A DNA stretch of 64,000 nucleotides from Streptomyces rugosispiralis (GCF_024505145.1 NZ_JANIAA010000037.1:39699-103698), one strand, 5' to 3'. Counted from the stretch's first letter, positions 16,264 through 25,129 are shown. Numbers and translations: made by a program. Notes: generated by a model not told the origin, from the letters alone.

Positions 16264-16409
16264 GGGAGCCAGGGTACGGGCCCGGCCGGTCCGGATGGTG
16301 GACGCCCTTGCGTCGGGGCCGAGTGTCGGGGGAAGGTCCGTATCGGGCCAGTCCGGGCATGGTCGGGCTCACCCGGACATCGTACGGGTGAATCCGGACA
16401 CCGTATGAT

Positions 16410-16425
16410 TTTGGTCTAGACAACA
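16410..16425. promoter_or_regulatory. dre-like DasR operator upstream of ptsH
   Basis: TTTGGTCTAGACAACA matches 12 of 16 positions of the DasR-responsive element (ACTGGTCTAGACCACT form) and includes the core GGTCTAGAC palindrome. It lies 28 bp upstream of the ptsH start. DasR control of PTS genes through dre sites by glucosamine-6-phosphate is established in S. coelicolor. Confidence 0.8.
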
Positions 16426-16452
16426 GCACCGTCACACCTGAAGGGCAACACC

Positions 16453-16734
16453 ATGGCTGAGCGCCGCGTCACCATCGGCTGGGCCGAGGGCCTGCACGCC
16501 CGCCCTGCGTCGATCTTCGTCCGGGCGGCCACCGCCGCCGGCGTCCCCATCACGATCGCCAAGGCCGACGGCACCCCGGTCAACGCCGCCTCCATGCTGG
16601 CCGTGCTCGGCCTGGGCGCCCAGGGCGGCGAGGAGGTCGTCCTCGCTTCCGACGCGGACGACGCCGAGGTCGCGCTCGACCGTCTGGCGAAGCTGGTGGC
16701 GGAGGGGCTCGAGGAGCTTCCCGAGACCGTCTGA
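16453..16734 (+). CDS. ptsH: Phosphocarrier protein HPr
   Basis: This 93-aa small cytoplasmic protein carries phosphate from enzyme I to the sugar-specific EIIA proteins of the phosphotransferase system. H15 in GLHARPAS is the phosphorylated residue, and S47 in NAASMLAVL corresponds to the regulatory serine of Gram-positive HPr. The start ATG at 16453 follows AAGGG by seven bases. It is a single gene with its own strong terminator and a DasR-type dre site upstream, so expression should respond to amino sugars. It is divergent from patA, which may link acetylation to sugar supply only by position. Confidence 0.97.
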   Translation: MAERRVTIGWAEGLHARPASIFVRAATAAGVPITIAKADGTPVNAASMLAVLGLGAQGGEEVVLASDADDAEVALDRLAKLVAEGLEELPETV

Positions 16735-16794
16735 TCCGGGCGAGTCCGGTCCGGAATTCCCGGGCGATCCCCGGGTGATTTCAGGGATTCGGCG

Positions 16795-16842
16795 CGGCGG
16801 GGCCGCGGTGGCCGTATTGGTCACCGCGGCCCCGCCGTTTTT
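16795..16842 (+). terminator. ptsH intrinsic terminator
   Basis: A 16-bp perfect stem (16795-16810 with 16822-16837), 11-base loop, then a run of five T. One of the few classical hairpin-plus-T-tract terminators in the window. Confidence 0.92.
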
Positions 16843-16889
16843 CAGTTCCCGTGCACAGAATTCCCAGGGAGTTGTATACGGGAGTTCTG

Positions 16890-17645
16890 TTAATTCCGGC
16901 CGCTCGCCATGTTGACGGAATGTTTCGAAGTCCTCACCGGAATCGGCGGGCGCAGCCGGTATTCCGACAGCGCACGCTCGGTGTGCGTGGTGGCGAGCGC
17001 CCGCGCACGGTCGGCGTCGCCGCGCGCCACCGCGTCCACCAGCGCGCCATGCTCCGCCCAGGACTCCATGGCCCGCGCGGCCGGGTCGGGGCGCACGGCG
17101 CCCTCGGGCGGCGCGGGCCGCGACCCGGGAGCGGCCGCGTACACCCACACGGTCTTACGGCGCAGCTGGACGAGCAGCGCGGCCAGGCTCGGGCTGCCGG
17201 ACGCCTGGGCGAGCGTCTCGTGGAACCAGTCGCCCAGCGGCCGCAGCTCCCCGAGCTGACCGCGCTGGGCCCGCTCCCGGCCGAGCCGGACCAGTCCGCG
17301 CAGCACCTTCAGATGGGCCTCGGTGCGGCGCTGTGCGGCCCGCGCGGCGCCCAGTGGCTCCAGCAGCGCGCGGATGTCCAGCAGATCGGCCGCCTCGCGC
17401 TCGGAGGGCTGGGCGACGCAGGCCCCCGCGTGCCGCCGGGTCGTCACGAAGCCCTCGGACTCCAGGGTGCGCAGGGCCTCGCGGACCGGCACCCGGGAGA
17501 CGCCGTAGCGCCGCGCGAGGAGTTCCTCGGTGAGGCGGCTGCCGGGCCGATATATACCGGAGACGATGTCGTCGCGAATCGCACCGCAGACCGCGTGTGC
17601 CGAAATCCGGCGACCGCCCTGGACCGCGTTCGTATCCCCGCTCAC
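16890..17645 (-). CDS. GntR-family transcriptional regulator (FadR-like, FCD domain)
   Basis: This 251-aa regulator has a winged helix-turn-helix at about residues 12-80 (IVSGIYRPGSRLTEELLARR, then YGVSRVPVREALRTLESEGF, the GntR signature) and an all-helical effector domain in the C-terminal part (LDIRALLEPLGAARAA, WFHETLAQASGSP, HGALVDAVARGDADRARALA). It is expected to bind a small organic-acid-like ligand and repress nearby or remote operons; target unknown. It is not DasR, which has a different (UTRA) effector domain. The start GTG at 17645 has a weak upstream site (GGGACC), so the exact N-terminus is uncertain. It is a single gene converging on ptsH. Confidence 0.88.
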   Translation of the reverse strand: MSGDTNAVQGGRRISAHAVCGAIRDDIVSGIYRPGSRLTEELLARRYGVSRVPVREALRTLESEGFVTTRRHAGACVAQPSEREAADLLDIRALLEPLGAARAAQRRTEAHLKVLRGLVRLGRERAQRGQLGELRPLGDWFHETLAQASGSPSLAALLVQLRRKTVWVYAAAPGSRPAPPEGAVRPDPAARAMESWAEHGALVDAVARGDADRARALATTHTERALSEYRLRPPIPVRTSKHSVNMASGRN

Positions 17646-17796
17646 TTACGGTCCCGCATTGTCGAACCTCCGCCTTAACGCCCGCGAAACGCGGTCATGG
17701 AACGCGCGTTGAACGACTCTATTCCACGCGGACGCCTTTTCCGATGGCGGGAAGCATTTCATGGATATTTTTTGGTCAGGCGGACGGCGGCACGCC

Positions 17797-17825
17797 GAAG
17801 GCCCCGTCCGGCGGACGGGGCCTTC
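17797..17825 (-). terminator. Terminator of the M23 peptidase gene
   Basis: A 13-bp perfect stem (GAAGGCCCCGTCC and its complement) with a 3-base loop, 90 bases past the peptidase stop codon. The T-rich stretch TATTTTTT lies on the far side, so it could also act in the reverse orientation. Confidence 0.75.
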
Positions 17826-17914
17826 TCGGAAGTCTCGCGGGATCGCCGGATCGCGGGACCCCAGGACCCCGGGATCGCGAGACCGCGCGGCGTTCGCGTC
17901 GGACGCGCGACGGG

Positions 17915-18709
17915 TCAGATGTTGACGCCGTGCGTACGCAGGTACGCCGACGGGTCGATGTCCGAGCCGTAGTCCGCGCTGGTGCGGGCCTCGAAGTGCA
18001 GATGCGGTCCGGTGACGTTGCCGGTGGCGCCCGACAGTCCGATCTGCTGGCCGGGGGTGACCTTCTGGCCGACCGAGACGCTGATCGACGACAGGTGGCC
18101 GTACTGGGTGTAGGTGCCGTCGTTCATCTTGATGACGACATTGTTGCCGTAGGAGCCGCCCCAGCCCGCCTCGACGATCTCGCCCATGCCCACGGAGTGC
18201 ACGGTGGTGCCGGTGGAGGCGTGGAAGTCGATGCCGGTGTGGCTGCCGGAGGACCACAGCCCGCTGGACGCCTGGTAGCCGGTGGAGACGTAGGAGCCGC
18301 TGATCGGCGACACGAAGGTGTTGAGGCGCTTGCGCTCGGCCTCGCGCGCCGCGCGCTCCTTGGCCTCGCGCTCGGCCTTGGCCTTCTTCGCCGCGGCCTC
18401 CGCCTTCCTGGCGGCCTCCTGGCGGGCGATCGCCTCTGCCTTGGCCTTGGCGGCGGCCTGCTCGGCGGCGGTCTCCTGGGACTGCGCCTGGGCCTCGATG
18501 TGGTCCGCGATCCCATCGCCGATCACGATCGCCTGGGTCAGACCGGTCTGCTGGGCGTTGGGGCCCCCGTCGGCCGCGAACGCCTGTCCGGTGATCCCGG
18601 CGACCACGCCCGAGGCGACGGTCGTGATGCCCACGACGTTCGCGCCCGTACGGACGTTGACCTTGGTGGTGCGGCGGTGCTTCCCGGTGGCAGTGCGGGT
18701 GGACGCCAT
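17915..18709 (-). CDS. Secreted M23 family peptidoglycan endopeptidase
   Basis: The protein has 264 residues. A basic N-terminus (TGKHRRTT) and hydrophobic stretch (VVGITTVASGVVAGITGQAFA) form a signal peptide with likely cleavage after AFA. Next comes a charged Ala/Lys/Glu/Arg coiled coil (about residues 70-130), and then an M23/LytM domain with zinc ligands in SHTGIDFH and GPHLHFEAR. It should cut peptidoglycan cross-links outside the membrane during growth or spore germination. Upstream is a c-di-AMP riboswitch, as for many Streptomyces wall hydrolases, so expression is expected to be switched off when c-di-AMP is high. The start is ATG at 18709, 11 bases after AAGGAG; a GTG at 18721, six bases after AGGAAGG, is an alternative adding four residues. 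Confidence 0.9.
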   Translation of the reverse strand: MASTRTATGKHRRTTKVNVRTGANVVGITTVASGVVAGITGQAFAADGGPNAQQTGLTQAIVIGDGIADHIEAQAQSQETAAEQAAAKAKAEAIARQEAARKAEAAAKKAKAEREAKERAAREAERKRLNTFVSPISGSYVSTGYQASSGLWSSGSHTGIDFHASTGTTVHSVGMGEIVEAGWGGSYGNNVVIKMNDGTYTQYGHLSSISVSVGQKVTPGQQIGLSGATGNVTGPHLHFEARTSADYGSDIDPSAYLRTHGVNI

Positions 18710-18737
18710 ACTGAGGCGCACTCCTTTCCTTCCTTCT

Positions 18738-18885
18738 CGCCTACCGGGTTAGCTGACGGGTTCGGAGCAGGAAGGTCTCCTACGAGCCCCTCCCCCGGCC
18801 GGGGAAGGCGCCCGATTCACCCCTGGGGACGTGTTGGGTCCCCGGCTCCCCTGGCTCGCGCCGTACGGGGACTCGGCGATGACTG
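18738..18885 (-). ncRNA. c-di-AMP (ydaO/yuaA) riboswitch
   Basis: The leader of the M23 peptidase gene carries the ydaO hallmarks of actinobacteria in order: GCCGAGTCCCCGTACGGCG, then CCAGGGGAGCCGGGGACCC, GGGGTGAATCGGGC, AGGAGACCTTCCTGCTC, and CGAACCCGTCAGCTAACC ending in CGGTAGGCG. These are the paired halves and the conserved GUGAAUC and CCGUCAGCUAACC strands seen in front of rpfA and other cell-wall hydrolase genes. In Streptomyces this class turns the gene off on c-di-AMP binding. Boundaries are approximate. Confidence 0.92.
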
Positions 18886-19029
18886 TCCGGTGCCGCGGGT
18901 GCGGCGGGTTGCTGGCGAACAGCCGGACTGACGCTAAACGCGCCCGCTTTCGATCACCAAACGGTTCCGGTTTTTTGTTGCTCTCCCCACAAACCAAACA
19001 AGCAGCCAATCCCATAAATCGGGCATGTC

Positions 19030-19069
19030 GGAAGGACCCCGGCGCCCTTACGGGGGCCGGGGTCCTTCC
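19030..19069. terminator. Terminator between the M16 operon and the M23 peptidase leader
   Basis: A 13-bp perfect stem (GGAAGGACCCCGG and its complement) with a 14-base loop. It follows the M16 operon by about 100 bases and insulates it from the riboswitch-controlled transcript. Confidence 0.8.
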
Positions 19070-19173
19070 ACTGCCGACTCGTTGACCGGACCGCCCGCCG
19101 GACCGCCCGCCGGATGTCAGTGAGCCGGCCGGACCGGCGGTGCCGCGCACGGATCCGGCCAACTCTCCCCGGC

Positions 19174-20580
19174 TCAGCCGGAGATGACCCGCACCTCGCC
19201 GATGCCCAGCGCCCGGACCGGCTCCTCGATCGCCGAGGCGTCCCCGACCAACACCGTGACCAGCCGGTCCGCCGGGAAGGCGCTCACCACCGCGGCGGTG
19301 GCCTCCACCGTGCCGGTCTCCGCCAGACGGGCGTACAACTGCGCCTGGAAGTCGTCCGGAAGGTGCTGCTCGACCTGGTCGGCCAGAGTGTTCGCGACGG
19401 CCGCCGCCGTCTCGTACTTCAGCGGGGCGACGCCCACCAGGTTCTGCACCGCGACATCGCGCTCGTCGTCGGTCAGCCCCTCCTCCTTCAGCGTGCGCAG
19501 CACCTTCCAGAGGTCGTCCAGCGCGGGGCCGGTGACCTCGGTGGCCACCGAGCCGCTGATCGCCAGCATCGAGGCGCCCGAGGAGCCGCCCGCGGGCGAC
19601 GGGGGCCCGGAGCGCAGCACCTGGCCGAAGGCGCGCACCCCGTAGGTGTAGCCCTTCTCCTCGCGCAGCACGCGGTCCAGGCGGGAGGTGAGGGTGCCGC
19701 CCAGGCAGTACGTGCCGAGCACCTGCGCGGGCCAGACCCGGTCGTGGCGGTCGGCGCCCACGCGCCCGATGAGCAACTGGGTCTGCACCGCGCCCGGCCG
19801 GTCGACGATCACCACACGGCCGGTGTCGTCCGCGACGATCGGCGGAGCCGTGCGCGGCGCGCCCGCCCCGCCCGTCCAGGCGCCGAGGGTGTCGGCGAGC
19901 GCCCGGTCCAGGTCGACGCCGACGAGGTCGCCCACGACGACGGCGGTGGCGGTGGAGGGGCGGAGATGCGCCTCGTAGAAGGCCCGCACGGCCGCGGCGT
20001 CGATGCCCTCGATGGTCTCCTGGGTGCCCTGGCGCGGCCGGGACATCCGCGACTCGGCCGGGAAGAGCTCCGCGGAGAGGGCCATGGAGGCGCGGCGGGC
20101 CGGGTTGGCCAGCTCATGGGGGATCTCGTCAAGCCGGTTGCGCACCAGCCGCTCGACCTCGCCGTCCGGGAAGGCGGGGGCGCGCAGCGCGTCGGCCAGC
20201 AGACCGAGCGCCTTGGGCAGCCGGGAGGCCGGGACCTCCAGGGAGACGCGAACACCGGCGTGGTCGGCGTGGGCGTCCAGCGTGGCGCCGCAGCGCTCGA
20301 GCTCGGCGGCGAACTCCTCGGCGTCGTGCTTGTCGGTGCCCTCCGACAGGGCACGCGCCATGATCGTGGCGACGCCTTCGAGCCCGGCCGGCTCGGCGTC
20401 CAGCGGCGCCTCCAGGTTGATCTCGACGGCGACGACCTGCTGGCCGGGGCGGTGGCAGCGCAGCACGGTGAGGCCGTTGGGCAGCTCACCGCGCTCGGGG
20501 GCCGGGAACGCCCACGGCTTGGGGGCGCCACCCTTGGGCTGCGGGTGGAAGGTCATGGTCGCGGTGACGGCGTCGCTCAC
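19174..20580 (-). CDS. M16 family peptidase-like protein, non-catalytic subunit
   Basis: This 468-aa protein has the two M16 halves (N-terminal fold from about residue 30, C-terminal fold from about 225). The HxxEH zinc motif is missing: the equivalent position reads GLEGVATIMARALSEGT. It keeps the Arg/Tyr substrate-binding block EKGYTYGVRAF of the C-terminal half. This is the classic partner arrangement of mitochondrial-processing-peptidase-like heterodimers, with one subunit binding zinc and the other supplying Arg/Tyr. The GTG start at 20580 overlaps the stop of the catalytic gene (GTGA), so both are made in equal amounts. No signal peptide is seen, so the pair is cytoplasmic. Confidence 0.88.
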   Translation of the reverse strand: MSDAVTATMTFHPQPKGGAPKPWAFPAPERGELPNGLTVLRCHRPGQQVVAVEINLEAPLDAEPAGLEGVATIMARALSEGTDKHDAEEFAAELERCGATLDAHADHAGVRVSLEVPASRLPKALGLLADALRAPAFPDGEVERLVRNRLDEIPHELANPARRASMALSAELFPAESRMSRPRQGTQETIEGIDAAAVRAFYEAHLRPSTATAVVVGDLVGVDLDRALADTLGAWTGGAGAPRTAPPIVADDTGRVVIVDRPGAVQTQLLIGRVGADRHDRVWPAQVLGTYCLGGTLTSRLDRVLREEKGYTYGVRAFGQVLRSGPPSPAGGSSGASMLAISGSVATEVTGPALDDLWKVLRTLKEEGLTDDERDVAVQNLVGVAPLKYETAAAVANTLADQVEQHLPDDFQAQLYARLAETGTVEATAAVVSAFPADRLVTVLVGDASAIEEPVRALGIGEVRVISG

Positions 20581-21950
20581 TGGGCCGCCTCCCCTTCTGC
20601 GTCGGTCTCGGCGGCTTCGTCGGCGGTGTCGGCTGCGTCCTCGGCGCCCTGGACGGGCTCGTAGACCAGCACGGCGCGGTTGTCGGGACGCAGCCGCGCC
20701 GCGGCCACGGCCCGCACCTCCTCGGGGCTGATGTCGAGCACCCGCTCCACGGCGGTCAGCGCCAGCTGCGGGTCGCCGAACAGCACCGCGTAACGGCAGA
20801 GCTCGTCGGCCCGGCCGCCGACCGTGGCCAGCCGGTCCAGCCACTCGCGCTCGATCTGCGCCTGGGCACGCTCCATCTCCTGCGGGGTCGGCCCCTCCTC
20901 GGCGAAGCGGGCCAGCTCCTCGTCGACGGCGGCCTCGATGGCGGGCACCTCGACACCGCCGGAGGTCTTCACGTCCAGCCAGCCGAGCGAGGGGGCGCCC
21001 GACAGCCGCAGCAGGCCGAACCCGGCGGCCACGGCGGTGCGGTCGCGGCGCACCAGGCGGTTGTGGAGCCGGGAGGACTCGCCGCCGCCGAGAACGGTCA
21101 GCGCCAGGTCGGCGGCGTCGGCCTCACGGGTGCCGTCGTGCGGCAGCCGGTAGGCGGCCATCAGGGCGCGGGCCGGGACCTCCTCCTCCACGACCTCGCG
21201 CAGCTGACCGCCGATCACCTCCGGGAGCGTGCCGTCGCGGGGCGGCCGCTTGCCCTCGTGGGAGGGGATGGAGCCGAAGTACCTCTCGATCCAGGCGAGC
21301 GTCTGCTCGGGGTCGATGTCACCGACGATCGACAGCACGGCGTTGTTGGGGGCGTAGTAGGTGCGGAAGAACTCCCGCGCGTCCTCCAGGGATGCCGCGT
21401 CCAGGTCGGCCATGGAGCCGATCGGGGTGTGGTGGTACGGGTGGCCCTCGGGGTACGCCATGGCGACGAGCTTCTCGAAGGCGGTGCCGTACGGGACGTT
21501 GTCGTACCGCTGGCGGCGCTCGTTCTTGACGACGTCGCGCTGGTTCTCCAGGCTCTCCTCGTCCAGCGCGGTCAGGAGAGACCCCATCCGGTCGGCCTCC
21601 AGCCACAGGGCGAGCTCGACCTGGTGGGCGGGCATGGTCTCGAAGTAGTTGGTGCGCTCGAAGCTGGTCGTGCCGTTGAGCGAGCCGCCGGCCCCCTGCA
21701 CCAGCTCGAAGTGGCCGTTTCCGGTGACCTGCGCCGAGCCCTGGAACATCAGGTGCTCGAAGAGGTGCGCCAGGCCGGTGCGCCCCTTGACCTCATGGCG
21801 CGAGCCGACGTCGTACCACAGACAGACCGCGGCGACCGGGGTCAGATGGTCCTCGGAGAGCACCACGCGCAGGCCATTGGCCAGGCGGTGCTCAGTCGCT
21901 TTCAAGCCGCCGGAGCCGGCCTGCTGCGTGGCCGTGTGACCCATGGGCAT
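20577..21950 (-). CDS. M16 family zinc metallopeptidase, catalytic subunit
   Basis: This 457-aa protein carries the inverted zinc motif H62-L-F-E65-H66 (HLFEHLMF) and the distal Glu ligand in LENQRDVVKNERRQR. Two M16 domains are visible (about 20-230 and 240-435), followed by an acidic Ala/Glu tail. It is predicted to degrade peptides in the cytoplasm together with the non-catalytic subunit encoded directly downstream. The ATG at 21950 is seven bases after AAGGGA. It is divergent from parC across a 314-bp gap. The Arg/Tyr pair typical of the partner subunit is not obvious here, consistent with division of labour. Confidence 0.92.
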   Translation of the reverse strand: MPMGHTATQQAGSGGLKATEHRLANGLRVVLSEDHLTPVAAVCLWYDVGSRHEVKGRTGLAHLFEHLMFQGSAQVTGNGHFELVQGAGGSLNGTTSFERTNYFETMPAHQVELALWLEADRMGSLLTALDEESLENQRDVVKNERRQRYDNVPYGTAFEKLVAMAYPEGHPYHHTPIGSMADLDAASLEDAREFFRTYYAPNNAVLSIVGDIDPEQTLAWIERYFGSIPSHEGKRPPRDGTLPEVIGGQLREVVEEEVPARALMAAYRLPHDGTREADAADLALTVLGGGESSRLHNRLVRRDRTAVAAGFGLLRLSGAPSLGWLDVKTSGGVEVPAIEAAVDEELARFAEEGPTPQEMERAQAQIEREWLDRLATVGGRADELCRYAVLFGDPQLALTAVERVLDISPEEVRAVAAARLRPDNRAVLVYEPVQGAEDAADTADEAAETDAEGEAAQ

Positions 21951-22264
21951 GTACGTCCCTTCGATCGCGTGATGGAGCGTGCGCCAGCCGCTTGCGCAGC
22001 GCTTCTGTCACTGTATGCAAGGGGACGGACATCTGGCGAAGTTCCGGTCCACTCCCGTCCCGCCGAGCTGTCCCGAACCGTTTCCGCAAGCCTTCCGGCG
22101 CCGGATCCGGCCCCTTCGAGGGGGCTTCGCACGGTGCCGCCGGGCGGGGTTCCGGGGCCCGCCCGGGCCGCTCTCGCCCCGGGCCGTTCCACACTTGTCG
22201 GTGGGCCGGGCCACAATGGTCCGCGTCAGATCCCGCATCGGCAGTTGAAGGAGCCCCAAGCGCG
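21951..22264. promoter_or_regulatory. Divergent promoter region between the M16 operon and parC
   Basis: A 314-bp gap without a gene. An imperfect repeat of GCGC-rich words lies near 21985-22005. Ahead of parC is TTGTCG at 22196 with a CACAAT 12 bases later, spaced too closely for a standard promoter. No confident operator was found. Confidence 0.3.
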
Positions 22265-24718
22265 ATGGCCCGCCGCCGCACGAAGACCCCGCCGCCGGAC
22301 GACTTCGAGGAGCGCATCCTCGACATCGACGTCGTCGACGAGATGCAGGGCTCCTACCTCGAGTACGCCTACTCGGTCATCTACTCGCGTGCGCTGCCCG
22401 ACGCCCGTGACGGGCTCAAGCCCGTGCACCGCCGCATCCTCTACCAGATGAACGACATGGGCCTGCGCCCCGAGCGCTCCTATGTGAAGTGCGCCCGCGT
22501 CGTCGGCGAGGTGATGGGAAAGCTCCACCCGCACGGCGACGCGTCGATCTACGACGCGCTGGTGCGCATGGCGCAGCCCTTCTCCATGCGCCTGCCGATG
22601 GTCGACGGCCACGGGAACTTCGGCTCGCTGGGCAACGACGACCCGCCGGCCGCGATGCGGTACACCGAGTGCCGGATGGCGTCGGCGACCTCGCTGATGA
22701 CCGAGTCGATCGACGAGGACACGGTCGACTTCTCCCCGAACTACGACGGCAGTGAGCAGGAGCCGGTCACCCTCCCCGCCGCCTATCCGAACCTGCTGGT
22801 CAACGGCACGTCCGGAATCGCGGTCGGCATGGCCACCAATATGCCGCCGCACAACCTGGGCGAGGTCATCGCCGCCGCCCGCCATCTGATCAGGCACCCG
22901 AACGCGGACCTCGACACGCTGATGCGGCATGTGCCGGGGCCCGATCTGCCCACCGGCGGCCGGATCGTCGGCATGAGCGGCATCCGGGACGCGTACGAGA
23001 CCGGCCGCGGCACCTTCAAGATCCGCGCCACGGTGGCCGTGGAGGACGTGACGGCCCGCCGTAAGGGCCTCGTCGTCACCGAGCTGCCCTTCGCCGTGGG
23101 GCCCGAGAAGGTCATCTCCAAGATCAAGGACCTGGTCGGCGCGAAGAAGCTCCAGGGCATCGCGGACGTCAAGGACCTCACCGACCGCGAGCACGGGCTG
23201 CGGCTGGTGATCGAGATCAAGAACGGCTTCAACCCCGAGGCCGTGCTGGAGCAGCTCTACAAGCTCACGCCGATGGAGGAGTCCTTCGGCATCAACAACG
23301 TGGCACTGGTGGACGGCCAGCCGCTCACGCTGGGCCTCAAGGAGCTGCTGGAGGTCTACCTCGACCACCGCTTCGACGTGGTCCGGCGGCGCAGCGAGTT
23401 CCGGCGCACCAAGCGGCGGAACCGGCTGCACCTGGTCGAGGGTCTGCTGGTGGCCCTGCTCGACATCGACGAGGTCATCCGCCTCATCCGGCAGAGCGAG
23501 AACGCGGCGGAGGCCAAGCGGTCCCTCATCGAGCGCTTCGGCCTCTCCGACGTCCAGACGCAGTACATCCTGGACACCCCGCTGCGCCGGCTGACCAAGT
23601 TCGACCGGCTGGAGCTGGAGTCGGAGCGCGACCGGCTCAACGCCGAGATCGAGGAGCTGACCCGGATCCTCGACTCCGACGCCGAGTTGCGCAAGCTGGT
23701 CTCCTCCGAACTGGCCTCGGTGGCCAAGAAGTTCGGCACCCCGCGCCGCACGGTGCTGCTGGAGTCGTCGAACGCGCCGGTGACCGCGGTGCCGCTGGAG
23801 GTCGCGGACGACCCCTGCCGGGTGCTGCTGTCCTCCACCGGGCTGCTGGCCCGTACCGCCAACGGCGAGCCGTTCCCGGTCGAGGGGAAGGCCAAGCGCG
23901 CCAAGCACGATGTGATCGTCTCCGCGGTCCCGGCCACGGCCCGTGGCTCGGTGGGGGCGGTGACCTCCACCGGGCGGCTGCTGCGGCTCTCGGTGATCGA
24001 CCTCCCGATGCTCCCGGAGTCGGCCTCGCCCCCGAATCTGTCGGGCGGGGCGCCCATCGCCGAGTTCCTCTCGCTGGAGGACGACGAGGAGCTGATCTGC
24101 CTGACCACCCTGGACGAGTCCTCACCGGGACTCGCGATCGGCACGGAGCAGGGCGTCGTCAAGCGCGTGGTCCCGGACTACCCCGCCAACAAGGACGAGT
24201 TGGAGGTCATCGGCCTCAAGGACGGCGACCGGGTCGTGGGCGCGGTGGAGCTGTCCACCGGCGAGGAGGACCTGGTCTTCATCACCGACGACGCCCAGCT
24301 GCTGCGCTACGCGGCGAGCCAGGTGCGGCCACAGGGCCGTGCCGCGGGCGGTATGGCGGGCATCAAGCTCGGCTCCGGCGCCAAGGTGATCTCGTTCACG
24401 GCCGTCGACCCGGCGAGCGACGCGGTGGTCTTCACGGTCGCGGGCGCGAGCGGCACCCTCGACGACTCGGTGCAGCAGTCGGCCAAGCTCACCCCCTTCG
24501 ACCAGTACCCGCGCAAGGGCCGGGCCACCGGCGGGGTGCGCTGCCAGCGGTTCCTGAAGGGCGAGGACTGCCTGGTCATGGCCTGGGCGGGCACGGTCCC
24601 GGCCCGCGCGGCGGGGGCGAACGGCACCCCGGCGGCGCTGCCGGAGATCGACCCGCGCCGCGATGGCTCGGGCGAACCGCTCGCCAAGCCGGTGACAGTG
24701 GTGGCGGGGCCGGTGTAG
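22265..24718 (+). CDS. parC: DNA topoisomerase IV subunit A (GyrA-like)
   Basis: This 817-aa cutting and rejoining subunit of topoisomerase IV decatenates daughter chromosomes together with ParE (encoded at 31787-33910). The N-terminal breakage domain contains GDASIYDALVR (91-101) and the active-site Tyr133 in AAMRYTECRM. The tower and coiled coil (about 330-500) and six beta-pinwheel blades (from about 510) follow, and the family block GAKKLQGIADVKDLTDREHG is present. At the position of E. coli GyrA Ser83 this protein has Ala93, as in mycobacterial GyrA. Gene gyrA proper would be near the origin, so this is the second type IIA enzyme. The ATG at 22265 is 11 bases after GAAGGAG. Confidence 0.93.
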   Translation: MARRRTKTPPPDDFEERILDIDVVDEMQGSYLEYAYSVIYSRALPDARDGLKPVHRRILYQMNDMGLRPERSYVKCARVVGEVMGKLHPHGDASIYDALVRMAQPFSMRLPMVDGHGNFGSLGNDDPPAAMRYTECRMASATSLMTESIDEDTVDFSPNYDGSEQEPVTLPAAYPNLLVNGTSGIAVGMATNMPPHNLGEVIAAARHLIRHPNADLDTLMRHVPGPDLPTGGRIVGMSGIRDAYETGRGTFKIRATVAVEDVTARRKGLVVTELPFAVGPEKVISKIKDLVGAKKLQGIADVKDLTDREHGLRLVIEIKNGFNPEAVLEQLYKLTPMEESFGINNVALVDGQPLTLGLKELLEVYLDHRFDVVRRRSEFRRTKRRNRLHLVEGLLVALLDIDEVIRLIRQSENAAEAKRSLIERFGLSDVQTQYILDTPLRRLTKFDRLELESERDRLNAEIEELTRILDSDAELRKLVSSELASVAKKFGTPRRTVLLESSNAPVTAVPLEVADDPCRVLLSSTGLLARTANGEPFPVEGKAKRAKHDVIVSAVPATARGSVGAVTSTGRLLRLSVIDLPMLPESASPPNLSGGAPIAEFLSLEDDEELICLTTLDESSPGLAIGTEQGVVKRVVPDYPANKDELEVIGLKDGDRVVGAVELSTGEEDLVFITDDAQLLRYAASQVRPQGRAAGGMAGIKLGSGAKVISFTAVDPASDAVVFTVAGASGTLDDSVQQSAKLTPFDQYPRKGRATGGVRCQRFLKGEDCLVMAWAGTVPARAAGANGTPAALPEIDPRRDGSGEPLAKPVTVVAGPV

Positions 24719-24744
24719 CCGGGACGGGCCGGTCGTCGGACCGA

Positions 24745-24796
24745 GTGAGCCGGTCTGGCCGGGTGAGCCGGTCTGGCCGGGTGAGCCGGTTCCGGC
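24745..24796. repeat. 18-bp tandem repeat
   Basis: Two perfect copies and a partial third copy of GTGAGCCGGTCTGGCCGG, 27 bp after the parC stop codon. Confidence 0.85.
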
Positions 24797-25074
24797 TCGG
24801 ACGACGAGTAGGTCCGGCCCGTCCGGCCCGTACGAGCAGGACGAGCGCGCAGGGGCGCGGCACCGCGAGGCGCCGCGCCCTGCGGCGTTCGCGGGCACCG
24901 CGCCGCTCACGGGCACAGGCCCCGCTCACGCCCTTCCGGTCCGTCCGCACACGGGCCGCCCCGCCCCCGGCGCCCGCCACCGCTCCTCGCCGCGTTGTCG
25001 GAGTGGCCCGAGTACGCCCCGGCCACGACGGGGCGATCCTCCGCCGGACGCGACGACCGCGCCACGCTTCCCCC

Positions 25075-25129
25075 GGCCGCCACCGGGCCGCCACCGGGCC
25101 GCCGCCGGGCCGCCGCCGGGCCGCCGCCG
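25075..25129. repeat. 11-bp tandem repeat
   Basis: Five copies of an 11-bp unit. The first two read GGCCGCCACCG, the last three GGCCGCCGCCG. The unit is not a multiple of three and lies outside coding sequence. Confidence 0.88.

Noticed and set aside
13126..16419. A 1,097-codon open frame on the plus strand antisense to patA
   Set aside because: It is Gly/Asp/Arg/His-rich translation of the opposite strand of a clear GNAT/acyl-CoA synthetase gene; no domain, start signal or codon pattern supports it.
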